Shown here: in pieces, positions 1 to 12,600 of the stretch
How the letters are laid out: each line of letters begins with the position of its first letter
Position numbering within the stretch: the stretch's first letter is position 1
NCBI GenBank assembly: GCA_013398615.1
Contig: VZSR01000680.1
Coordinates: 1,409,852-1,473,851 of the forward strand
Direction of reading: 5' to 3'
Source of the DNA: Brachypodius melanocephalos
Lineage: Eukaryota > Chordata > Aves > Passeriformes > Pycnonotidae
Length of the DNA: 64,000 bases
The notes under the pieces: generated by a model
Told to the model about the DNA's origin: nothing
The model's database searches: none
Seen by the model: the letters and a program-made list of their open reading frames with translations, nothing else
Program-made: the position numbers and the translations under genes

Positions 1-550
1 AGCCTTTCAAGGGGACAGTGGATTTTGGGGGAGGTGAGCTGGAAACTTGTTTGCAATTTGCTGCCTTTACGCAAGCTGTGAATGTGCTCTGGAGAGTGTT
101 CTCAGAGGTGTTAATGTGGAATAGCTGACAATGAATGGCAGCACGCTGAAGCTTCAGCTTCTCTGTTTGAGCAACCTTGAAATAAAAGGCAGGAAATTGT
201 AGATGGATCCACGCAGATTAAAGAGATGTAAAAAATGATGAGACACCACCAGCAGTCATGAATAGCAAGGTCTCAGCATGCCAGCTGTCCAGTCACAGAC
301 ATTTTTGTGACCATCACAGGAGATACTAATCTTAAAGAGTATGTGAAGATAGAAATGGGGTATTGAAGAGTTTCTTTTCCCACACAGAGAAAGTGTAAAG
401 AACAAGAAACTGATTTGTAACTGCAGTGAATAGTAATAAAGGCCTGTGGTTTTGTCAAACTCGGTGAAAATTCAACCATTCAATAATGTATCAGAGGCGG
501 AAGTTGTTCTCTGTTCATGAGCACTTCTGTGTTCTTGCTCGCTCCTTTAG
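1..550 (+). other. Upstream intron or 5' flank of ARHGAP8
   Basis: No recognisable exon or repeat is present. The last 20 bases form a pyrimidine-rich acceptor (TTCTTGCTCGCTCCTTTAG), suggesting that this stretch is an intron rather than a promoter. It is not GC-rich and no CpG island is visible. Confidence 0.5.
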
Positions 551-688
551 AACTGCAGAAAGATGAAATGGAGGATACACACTCAGAACGGGAAGGAACA
601 TTTCTGCCTCCACCCCCTGAGGATCCTGAGCTCAATATCAATCACCCATACTATGATGTTGCAAGACATGGCATCATCCAGTTGGCAG
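551..688 (+). CDS. ARHGAP8: ARHGAP8 exon 1 of this window (N-terminal part)
   Basis: The exon ends at 688 before the donor GTATGT and leaves phase 1 (G split). It encodes HPYYDVARHGI, the start of the BCH domain, preceded by an acidic and proline-rich leader (LPPPPEDPEL). Met at 568 is a possible initiator. A good polypyrimidine tract and AG (541-550) sit just upstream with an open frame through LQKDE, so 551 may instead be an internal acceptor, with coding or 5'UTR exons further left. A second AG at 557-558 is an alternative acceptor. The leader differs from the short mammalian N-terminus (about 12 residues before HPFYDV). Confidence 0.85.
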
Positions 689-3600
689 GTATGTTTGGGA
701 ACTCCTATGGTTTACCTTACCACATATTATCACCTTTTTCTTACTGAACTCCAGGTGATTCATAGGAATCAAGTGGATGCTTTCAGCTTTCATCCTGAAA
801 ACAACTTAGTGCACTCATCTGTAGATGAATTATGAGCCAAATATTTGAAATGAAACTTGCTTTAAAATCTATCTATAGCAATATCCTATGGTCTAAGGCC
901 TAACTGTGACTGTAGCATCTCTGTACTTTTGTGATGAGCTGTTTTGTTTGCTAAGTCATCTGAAAAGTTGTGCAGCCACACTTAATCATTTTTGTTGTCT
1001 GCCCTGCAAATGGTGTGCAACCAAACAAATATAGGTTAAATATATAAAAACTAAAAAAGGGCAGAAAGGAAACAATTGACATGAAATTTAACTGCATTTA
1101 TCAACTGGATTTCTGTTGTGATTTGGTGAGAAGTTATGGATACATAGCATATTTCAATATTGGATCCTTTAATGTTTACAGTTACTTATTTTTAAAATAT
1201 TCTGGCAACATGTAAGACATGCAGCCATATTTATGATATAAAAAGCACCTCTTTAAAGAGTGCATTGCCTATATCTTTTTCCTTTTGGCTTATTTTTGGT
1301 ATAAATGTGCTTGATAAAATAGCATTAATAATCACAATCCTAAACTAAAGAAATTAATACAGTAAGAAACAAATAGTGACATTTAGTCTTCATCCTAATG
1401 ATGTCTAAGATTGTGTTATATTGTATACACGTTTTGTATTTTATACTTTGGGTACAGAAGCCTAGGTTATGATTTTTCTGGAAGATGATGAATCCAGGTT
1501 ATAATACATAGATACCTTCCTGATATTGAGCCATAAACAGGATGACTCAGGTTAACATCAACTTTAGCAAAACCAGTGCTCTAGGGCAGTGAAATCTGTG
1601 GTAATTTGACTTCTGACTGAGAATGGGAAGAGGATTTTACCTGTAGTTAAGTCCAAACCTTTGGTGTACTTCTGGTTTAATTCCACTTCTGGTGCAAATT
1701 CTGCCTGAAATGTTAGATTACCTCTGATGGCTTTGTCCTTAGCACTGCAATCTTTTGTAGAGGAAAAAAAATTCCCTGGCCATGTTTAAGCCCAGAAAAG
1801 AGTGACCTTACTTGCAATTTCAGCCAGAAACACTTGATGGGAGTTTGCCAGTCTGCTGGGCAATTTAAATGCAAAGCACAAGCCAGTGCTGTGCTTCAGA
1901 CTCCTGTGGCTGCAGCCTCAAAGTAGCTCCAAGGTGGGGTGCAAGAGGAGAAGGCAGAGGTGTGCAGTGAGGGCGGAGCACAGGAACAGTGAGATCACGC
2001 CCAAGGACATGCTTCACCTCCACAAAATAAGACCTCCCTATCCCACTGTTAACTGATATGGAGTCAGGTCTGGATGTTTTCTGGATTTACATTCAAGTAA
2101 GGAAGAGATGAGTTCTTCAGAATTCCTTCCCTTCTTGGAAGATGGCAGTCCCTTTGGAAAGAAATAGTTTTTAAATCATTTGTACCTAGTTTGTAATGGC
2201 TTTCATGTATTTGAGTAAGGCAAAGTGTGAGTTCAGTGTTTGAAATCATCGCTGTGTTAAAGCAATTCAGAAAGCTGTTCATTCGTTTGTATTCGTTGAT
2301 TGAAAGACAATGAGGTGTATTGCTTGAAATGACTGAAGAAAAAAAAGATTTTAGGTGAAAATATTTGCAGTAATTTATCTGTCTATTACAGTCATCTAGC
2401 TTCCAACAGTTATTTAAAAAAAGAGCAAACCCACACTAGAATTCCTTCTTGCTTTTCATAAATTAAAATTACTTATACCTGATTTCCATAACAATAGTTT
2501 TGACTATATGCAAAGGAGATCTTTTGAGTTGTATTCATACAGTGTGAAAATATAATTTAAAATAAAAGAGAACATTTTAAAAAGATATAAACTTTGTTAG
2601 TTATGTCAGCTGTAGTTATGCAGTAGAAATTGCAGTTCATTTTTCTTTTGTTCCTGGTAGAAAATGAGGCATCTCTCAGTTTTAAGTTGCAGGGAAATAC
2701 GGGTTTCCAATAGCAAAATACACTGTGTGAGTTTGAAGTCAACATACTTCCAGTTATACTATTTTTTGCTCTTGCCACTCCACATTTTACTTTTCAAACT
2801 TTCATGTCCTTGGGTAAAAATTCTGTCCATAGAATGCAGACTGCATTGGACTGGAAACCAAATGTTCTGGCACATGCAAGAGGCATTTTCCTAGGTCAGT
2901 GCCCTCCTGAGGGAGCTTTACTGTGCACGTAAAAATTATTACTTCTAACAGATAAAATATCTGGAGTGCATTGTAACACAGCAATTTTTTTCACAAACAA
3001 GCCACGATTTAGAAAGCAATCTTGTTAATGTTTTAATTTTAATACATCATTCCTATTAGTGCATGTCATGTTATAATGCCTTTATAAGTACTCTGAGAAT
3101 ATAAAACAAGACACTTAAATAACTTCAGGAAATAAACTATGGTCTGTTTAAGAGCAATATGCTGACATACCTGAGTACATATAATTGTGGTGTTCTCTTT
3201 AGTGGTGCTCAAGCTCCTTACTTAGTCCACGAGTCAGAATTTATTTTAATGTGGGAAGGGACATCTGGCCTTGTGGTGTGGAAAAAAAACGCTTTGAGGA
3301 AGATAATAGAAATAAGTAGCCAGCCAGAAAAAAGAACAGGAGAAAAGAGTCAGCCAGCAGAGAAATCTATGTTTTGTCTAAAGCTATAGGACTGGAGTAA
3401 TAAGTACCAAAATTCAAGCTGAGATAGATCTTTAGAGGATGTTAAAGTGAGAAAGGAAAAGGTTCTTAGATTTTTAAACTTAAAAAAAAAAATAGAAAGA
3501 AGTGATCTTCTGTGAAATAAGAGTGGGGTGACTATCAGAGATAATCCAGCTGTAGCTGTCAAGCCAAATTACTACTTCATCGTTTTTTCTCAGTAAAGAC

Positions 3601-6600
3601 AATAATGTGGATAGCATCAGGAAAGCTTTTAAAGTCCCCTGTGTGATCTTCATCTGAAATTTACAATAAAATTCTTGTCACTTGGGAGAGACATGTTCAG
3701 GTTGGAGCAGAATAGGGAACACCGATGTCAGGGGAGAGATAGAAGGTGCGACCTGTGTACAAGCAGTAGAGCGTGGGCTAGGAGAGAATGTGGTTATTGC
3801 CTGGAGTCCTTTGGGATGATAAATAGTGCTGAAGGAGAAGCACTGCTTCAGCTGAGCTATGTTGTCACAAGAAGAAATTTGTACAAATTGAAAATGGCTT
3901 TCAGACTGGAATTGAGAAAATGGGTTTCAAGTTGTCAAATCAGTGTGCAGGAGGAGCATGAAACAGAAGAAACCTAACTGGTTTTTAAGATAAAGCTTGT
4001 TGAATCAGTGGAAGGATTATATGGTGCACTTCCATGTGATGAGACAGGATTGGAATAGATAATGGAGAAGATGATGTCCATGTCCATATGTAAAAAGTAA
4101 TTGCTAATCTCGTCTCTTCCCTCGCTTTTCTCCTTTGGCACCTAAAGTGGAATGGGTTTAAATAGATGCTGTGCTGTCATGACTGTTGACAGGATTTTTT
4201 TTACTAGTGTTAAATATATCAGGTGAGGACAGCCACCTCTGCCTTAGTTGAACAATGGAAAATGTGTGTTTGCAATGCTGGAAACTGTTTTGTTTGTGCA
4301 GATCAAGTAGTTTGATCACACGTACAAATTAGCATGGTGTAACATGTGTGAAGCTCTTCTACCCAGTGGTCGTAAAAATGGTCATATGATTTTATGCATT
4401 CATTAATTGATTGTGTTGCAGTTTAACTTCCCCCATTATAGTCTTTTTTTATTATTCATTACAGCTACTTAATTGGGAGTGAAAGGGGCATAACAGACTT
4501 ATAAACAATAACCCCAGTTCTTGACTTTCTTGTACTCCTACTGATACCAAAGTCAAACTTTGATGTTTCAGTGGTAATAGAAGCAAGATATTAAATTGTC
4601 TTTAGTTAGAACATGGAAATTAGACCAAGAATGTAGCAAATGGAATTAATTCAGTCTAACTGTTTTTTGGAATGTTTCTGCATTGCTTTAAAAGGAATGG
4701 TATCATGTAGATCTAAGTTAAAATCTAAACAGTTGACTGTCTTCAGTGCTGAGTGACCTTTAGTATGAGCATGACACAAGCTCTGTTTGGCTTTCCATGC
4801 AGTGGAACTTGGCTGTGGGGTGGGCAAGGCACAAACACCAGCCTTGTCTGTACAGTGTGGGTGAAGCTGTCATGGGTCAAAGAGCGAATGAACTTGAGTG
4901 CAGCAATATGTGGTTTACCAGATGGACTAAGGGATATGTACCTACAGATATTTAGGTTAGGTAAATCATTCCTGTGTGCCTTGTTTGTTGTGTTTTAATG
5001 TGATCTTAGCGTAGCAGTGCTTCTGAAAGAATATCTAAGGAAGCTTAATTGGTTAACAACATCCAGCTTAGGTGTGTGACAAAGCAGATGCCCAAAGTGC
5101 TTGTGTTCTAATAAATTCCAAAAATAAAGCATGAGGAGTTTGAAAAAATGTTATTTCCAAGAATACTAGAGAAAGCAGGCCTGTTTTCTTCCACAGCTGA
5201 ATGCTCCAGGAGGACCTAAGTGTTCCCAGTCTGGAGCTGAGCAGCACCATCACTGTTTGCCTATGATTTTCCAAGCTTTGCCTTATCATTTGCCCAGCTT
5301 TCTGCAGGTAATGTGTGACTGGGCAGTGAAGTTTCACAGGATGTTCTGGGTAGTAATAGGAGATAGAGGTAGCCCCAAATATCAGAAGATCCAGCCCATT
5401 CTTTCAGATACCTGAGGTCCTGTAAGTAAGCGAGCGTTGTCTTCACTGACTGTTTTGTTTTCCAGGTGATGACAATTCTGGAAGGAAGGTGATTACCTTC
5501 AGTTGCTGCCGCATGCCCCCGTCCCACCAGCTCAATCACACGAGGTTGCTTGAGTAAGCTGATTTTAATCTCCTGTATGGAGTACTTTACACTTTATATA
5601 AGAACTTCTGTTACCTTGCTTCCAGGGAAATGAGCTTTCAGGGAGGAGAAGCAAGGAGTGAAATGAAAAAAGGGTGTAAGACCTACTAGTGTTAAAATTA
5701 AGTGAATGAGATGGGGATTAAACGGCCAGTTAACTCACCTGGAGTCTCTACTGGAAGAAAAAATTCATTGTGTGCTTGCTGTCTTGATTTTATTGATAAA
5801 TTCTTATTGCATTTAAAAAGAATAATTCATTATGTGTACCAATGAAAGAGAAATTCTAGTAATTTAGTGCTGTGTACATATGTTCTCATGAATAGCTGTG
5901 TTTGCTTTCATTTGCTATACTTTACCTAAATCATTCAGGAAGAGTTTTGTTTAGTTATTTGCATCTTAGTGGGTTTTGTGTTTTATAAAATTACCTGCAT
6001 TACGTTCAGTCCATTATGCTTAACATTTTCATACGTATATAATTTCAGGGGTTTTGTGTTAAAAGGGGTTGCAAGTATGTAAATTAACAACATTCTTCCT
6101 TAAAAAAATTGCTGCAGCAAGGTACCAGGACGTGTTTCTGCCTTGTAGTTTGTCACTGCAAGGAGATCTGTTTTGTCCTGAGAGTCCTGTCCTTATTAAG
6201 CATTTTAAACCTATTTGGAGTTCTGGTACAGCATTGCCAAAATGCTTGAGTACCTTTCAAACATCACCATTGGAAAGGACAAAAATGCTGCTGTTTCAAA
6301 TTCTCAGAATTGGAGAGGGATTAAAAGGTTACTTAAGAAATGTTTGTGAGAGTGTGTTGCTTCATTTTTTATGCTCTTCTCAGCATGTTTTCCCGTATCT
6401 TAGACCACATCAAGTTCACTTGGAAAATCTGTCCTAAAAAAGAACTGAAGGCGAGTGTTGAATGTGAAGGTAGCAATATAGCTATCAAGTGATCTGGTTT
6501 TAGATAATTAGATTTAGGTGTTGAATTCTGAGAAAAAGCTATAGGAAAAAAGTAAGCCCTGATTGCTAGGTATTTTGTGATGGAGTCACTTAAAGAATTG

Positions 6601-9600
6601 ATTTGGTAAAGCTTTTGTAATGTCCCTGCAATTTTCTTACAGTCTTGGAACAGGTAATTGACTGTAGAAAAATACTGGTTATTATATGCCCCCAAAACAC
6701 TCTGTTATTTTTAAAAAGACATGTTTTCTTGATACAATGTAACAAGGAATTTACGTGCTGTAAAATAAAACACAAGGCGCTTTGTAACAATATCTCTTTA
6801 GGTATATTTTCATTTCAAACTCTTAAAAAAAAGTCTTGACTGTCACTACTACTTTTTCCATTAAAACACCACTAATACTTAAATCAGGGATCAAACCAGC
6901 ATTATATTAATTACAGTGGCAATCCTTTTCACAAGAAACTTGCAGTCTAACATTTGCAGTATGCTGAGGGAATAAGATAAATGAGATTGTGGGAGCACAG
7001 GGTAAGAAGTAAAAAGCTTTTCTGTGCAAAGGGAGAGAGCCAAAGTGTTCTTCATACTTGCAGACAGTCACAGCCCAGTAAATGGCACGTGGAACTATCT
7101 GCTTTACTGAATGAAAATCACTCACACACAATTAAGAGAAATAGTTGGGGCTGTTGCAGAATAAGAAGACAGCATTGAGAATAACATGAGAAATTTGAAA
7201 TCTGACACAGCAAGGAATGAGGCTGGATTGCACTGCTCCATCGTTGCTTTATTTGAGTCATTGAGCTGTGTAATAGGCCATCCTGTGTTTGCAGTTGTAG
7301 AAGAAAGGGAGTGAAAATAATCTTAAACTATGCTGTAAAAGAATGAACACACAGCAGTCTGCTTATAAAACATGCAGTATTGTTTCAAGACGGGATATAT
7401 AGTGTAGTTCTTTAAATTAATTTTAAGGGATTTAAATGAAATTTAAGGGAAATGGTGTACAAACAAGGGAAAGACAAATATATTCAAGAAGAGCAGTTTA
7501 ATTTAGGGTTGTGGATTTTTCAAGGATTTAGAAACTTTTAAATTGAGAGGAAAGCCCAAAACATATTCTTTATTGTTTTGAAAATGCAAAATTACATTGT
7601 TTGCTTCTCTAAAAGAAAGGACTATACAAAAGCTGAGAAAAGCAAAATAAAAGTTGCTTTTAGTTAAAAGGCATATCTTAAAATGTTTCTTGGCAAACAC
7701 AGTCCCATATTGTCTTCATTTTTAAGTGATTCATGAGCATTGTAGTTTTTATAACTAAATGTTTCCTTTAATTTTCAGGCATTGCAATGATGTGGAATTA
7801 TTTGCCACTACAGCAAGATGAACTTCTTAGATAAATATTTTGAAGCAAACGTGAATTTGCAATCACTAGCATTCTGTGCAAAAATAGCACTGCTTCAAAA
7901 ATCTCATCCAGCAAACTGTCTGAAAACCAAAATGTTATCTTTCTCCTCAGGTACTTAAAGTATACTCTGGACCAGTATGTAGAGAATGATTATACAGTTG
8001 TCTACTTTCACTATGGCCTGAAGAGCCTGAATAAACCATCTCTGAAATGGTTACAAACAGCCTACAAGGAATTTGACAGGAAGTAAGTCTCTAAAAGACT
8101 TGATTTACTCTCTGTAACAGACTGTGTAATGTCTAGAACTAACTTCCATGCAGGGAGTTAGGTGGATCTGTCCTCCTTTGGGGAGATTCTTAAGCTAAAT
8201 TTAGAGTTGTGTTATGGGGAGAAGCAATATAAGCCCAGTGTCTTTTTTGTTGGCTTTTTTGTTGCTTACAAGTGCATGATGAAACTCTGATTTATTCCAA
8301 AAATCTGTCTCTATTCCCCCACCCTGACCCAGAAAACATAGAACAAATGGAACACAGAGGCTCAGGTCACCAGGCAGAACTTGTCATTTTATTAACAGCT
8401 GGAACTTCTTGGCACGCTGTTATTGACAACTCAAAGCAAAAAGTCCCAGCCCAACATGTATGGGGTACTGTACTAGCCAGAGGGGGAAAAAAAACCCCAA
8501 AATAGCCCTTTTCAGACTTCTGGGGTCAAAGGAAAGGGAGGACAGATGAGAGTACAAAGGATGAGGGTAATTAGCCAGCATCATGAAAGCAAATGTTGAA
8601 TAGGAGTAGTTTCAAAAGTATAGATCTTGCTTTTGAAGGTTCACAGCAGATGCTCAGGAAAGTCTTTTGAACATTGTAATCTAGGAAACTGAAGAACATA
8701 AAGTTAAAGGTGCAAAACACAGTTAAAATAGAAACATTAGTAAAGCAACTCAGGTGTTTTGTTTGTTAGTTTTTACTGTGGATTTGGGGCTCTTAGGCAC
8801 AGTAGTGCCACTTGCACAGGGATGGTTGTTTGCTTGTGCAGTGGCTTTGTGAACACACACAGTGCCTGTTTCATTCACAAGTGTATGGGCACAATTAAAA
8901 CCCAAAAGGAAAAATTCATGTAATTCCTGATCTTCCTGATTCCCTTTTCCCCCTCTTAGCATAACCTGTTACACGAAGATTTTTCTTAGGAGTTCATGAT
9001 CATATTTTTCCCTGATCATTGTCCCTACTGGGAAGCAACCTTGGCAAAGTAATAAGTAAAAATCTATATATAAAAGCAAGATATTCCAATATGCCTGTCT
9101 CAATTTCGTTTTGCAATACTATTGAGTAAGAGAAGACACTTTTTGTGCTGCCTGGTTTCCATTTCAGTTTCAGCCAACTAGAATCCATTGTTTAGATCTC
9201 TTGAAGTGGCACTGTAGAATCAAGCAAAGCAATAATGAAGGAAGGTTTTGCTAGCAGTTGGCTTCACCTTTAGTAATTTACTAGCAAAGCGGGACAAAAT
9301 TAGTGGTAAAATTAAAGAATTAAGTATGAATTCTGTATCTGAAAATTCTAAAGTTTTTTTCCAATGGGAAAGTCCTGCAAGCAGGAAAGAAAGGGATATG
9401 AAAAAAGTAATGTTTTTAATCAAAGATTTCTTTATAGACCCTTCATTCTCCTATCAGTATTTTTTTTTCAAATTACCTATTTTCTGTTCTCTCTCCCTGA
9501 TATTAAATCTATGAGACAGGAGACACTGGTTAGGAACATAATAGTTAATTTGGCCTATTGTCAAAACCAACCACTTTTTAAAATTGACTCTTTTTTTGTT

Positions 9601-12600
9601 TGATTGGGTTTTTTTTTTTTAAATTTTACATTCAATTTCTTCTGAATTAGGTATTTTTAATGTACTTTAAAAGCATACTGTATAATATGTCTGTAATAAT
9701 AACTTTCTATTCAATTGTAGCTATTCAGTTCTACCATCTCCAGCATTTAATGTTTTTCTAACAATTTTGTTTTCTTTCCCTAGGTATAAGAAAAACCTCA
9801 AAGCACTCTATGTTGTCCATCCAACCAACTTCATAAAAATTCTGTGGAATATCTTTAAACCTCTTATAAGGTACTTGGCTGTTCAATGAACACATTGAAC
9901 CCATTTAGTTCAAGGATGGTTTGTTCTCTAATAAGTTGCTTTTAAAAAATCTTGAAGAAAAATATGTCAGGTAACAGCCCAATACCCATTTAAACTCTTG
10001 AACTAACAAGTAAGGTGAGTTTAAGCTTGGAAATGAATAGGGTAGAGTTCTTTTCTTTGTAAGAAAAGAGAGTCTCAATTCCTAGTAGTTTTACTGGTAT
10101 GTTAAAGTAAGTATTGCTTTTAAAGCATGGTTATTCTGTGGACTCTGAATGATTTTTTTGTTGTGTTTGACAGCACTTAGGGAAATGGAACTGTGTGCAT
10201 GACTGGGGGTTACTGGGTGGTGCAGTAAAGTGGATGATGAATGTTTAACCCTTGGGGTGAGCAGAAGGGTTGGGATGGACAGGACTGACACTACTGATGT
10301 TCTCAGAGTTAATGGCTAATCCCTGAAGTGCCCAAAGGAGTTTGAAAAGCAGGATATAGTGGTAAAGGTGATGTGTTTTACTGGGTGTTCTTTTCCTTTG
10401 CTTGGTAAAAATTGGTGCTACCTCCAAGGAACCACAAGCAATGGGCAGACACTGCTAAGTGCTAGAATGATGGGGCTTGCTCAGCTTCTGCTTCTCAACT
10501 TTTGTCACTTTCAAAGAAATTCTGACACTTTTCAAATCGTATTATGAGTGTTCTTGAGGCTGCAGGGTGGAATCAGCTAATCTTGAGAAGCCAGAATGAG
10601 CTAGCCAAAAATTTCCACTAGAGTAACTTGCAATCAGTTCAGTTGCTGAGTGCTAGAAAGCTAATAAAGTAGAAAAGGGAAATTTAACTTCTGGACAGAT
10701 CAGAACAACTAAGGTAGATGTGAAATTTTTTAAAAAAGTAATTATAGGTAAAAATCATTTCAGAATATGCTGTTCTTGAAACAAGAAGAGTAGCTCTAGG
10801 TCTTTATTTTAACTGGCAGTAAAAGAAATGTTGCTGATCCAGAACACAGAGCAATGGTGGGAAAAGTGTGACAGAAGCAGGATGGTCCAGTACCTGATGG
10901 TATCTCAGGAATGGAGATAGATTTAGTTTTGCTATTGGTTTGTTTATTCCTGATTTGCTTTAGGATGGGTATGGAAACTTTCTAGGAAAAAAACCGTAAA
11001 CAAAACCAAAACAACCCCCCCCCCAAAAAAAAAAAACCACAAAAAACAAAAACAAAACCCCCAACCATTAACCCAGAAAAAATTTTGATGGACATGACAA
11101 TACCCTGGTGAAACCATCTTCTTTCTCAGAGTTAGCAGAGAGCTCCTTGGGAACAACTCCAAGCAGATGCTTTTGGGACCCCAGTGATTTTCAGCTCTTT
11201 TGGCTCAAAGACCCTCTGAGGAGCTCTGAAATTGTGCATGCCCAGAGCGATGTTCCTCGTGTGTTCCCAAATTTCCTGTTCACAAAATTCGGAGCAGTGA
11301 CTGTTCGTTCCATGTACCGCTAGAGGGAGCGCGTGCACGCGGGTTGGACAATCCAGGGATAAACTGAGGGGTTTTCCCCAATTTTACTATGAAAGTGAGT
11401 TGCAGCAAAGTACACTTTTTACCATCAGCACCTACTATTTTTCTGGACGCTTCATGCCAGTCCAGACATTTTGCGTTGTGGAAAAATAAGACATTGTTTC
11501 ACATCATGTGTATAAACATGTCCCTGACCCTTGTTTGAGCACCTCGGCTGGTATAGTCGTGTATTCTGGCTGAAACTCAAGGACTAACTGATGATACTTG
11601 GAGCTTCAAATTTGGAAGTCTGTTTTATACAATTTGTAGGAAAAAAAAAGAAATAGTATTCCTGGTGTTTCCTAGAAGCCATCCAGCCCTTTTCGAAAGG
11701 GGTAAAGCTGATGGCTCAGCACTTCAGGAATATATGCTATCAAGTGCTTTGAAAATTTTATCTGTTGCTTAACTACTCTGTAGTTTATTTCTAAAGCCCC
11801 GATTATTTTGTGTTTTTGCAGAGTGGAATACCTACTTAATACAAACATGTTGTTCTGTTGGCTGGGTAGCATTCTCTCGAAGGTTAACAGTTCTTTTAGT
11901 GAGCTTCCTAATGCTGTGTGAAACCTAGTTTCCAGTGCCTTTTAAAGTGATATTTTTCATATCTCTGCAAATCACAAAACATTCAGATGAAAGTCAGTTA
12001 TTTTTATTCAAATCAGACTCTCAGGCATGCACTCTGTGTGTTTGATCATATGAAATGAAATATATCATATGTCTCCTGCTGCTTCAATTACAATCTAATC
12101 TTGAGTTGCATCAGCACTTACATTTTTGTGGAATTAGAAATGAAACCCTTTCTAAATGTTCCTCCTCATGCTAATTTTTATACTACTTTGTGATTTTTTT
12201 TTAATTTTTTTTTTTTAGCCACAAGTTTGGGAAAAAGGTCACCTACTTGAACTGTTTAGCTGACCTGGGACAACATCTCAAATATGACCAGTTAAATATC
12301 CCTCAAGAAGTCATCCGGTATGTGGCAAATTTAATGTACATTGCCTCACTTTTTTCTCAGGTGGAGTTGCTTCCTGATCACTGTATTCCAAGAAGAATCT
12401 ATTTCTTCAGTGGTTAAAAGCATAATTTACCTGTTTGTGCTGGGTTGGATTAATTCTGAAAGCTGCACTGCCATCACAGACATACTGAAGTGCATCAGGT
12501 TTTTAGTTTTCTATAGATTTGGAAAAACTCCATCTCTGTCACGGAGCATTTTCTTAATATGATTACTACTCCTATTTGAGTGTTAGCAAAACCAATCTAT

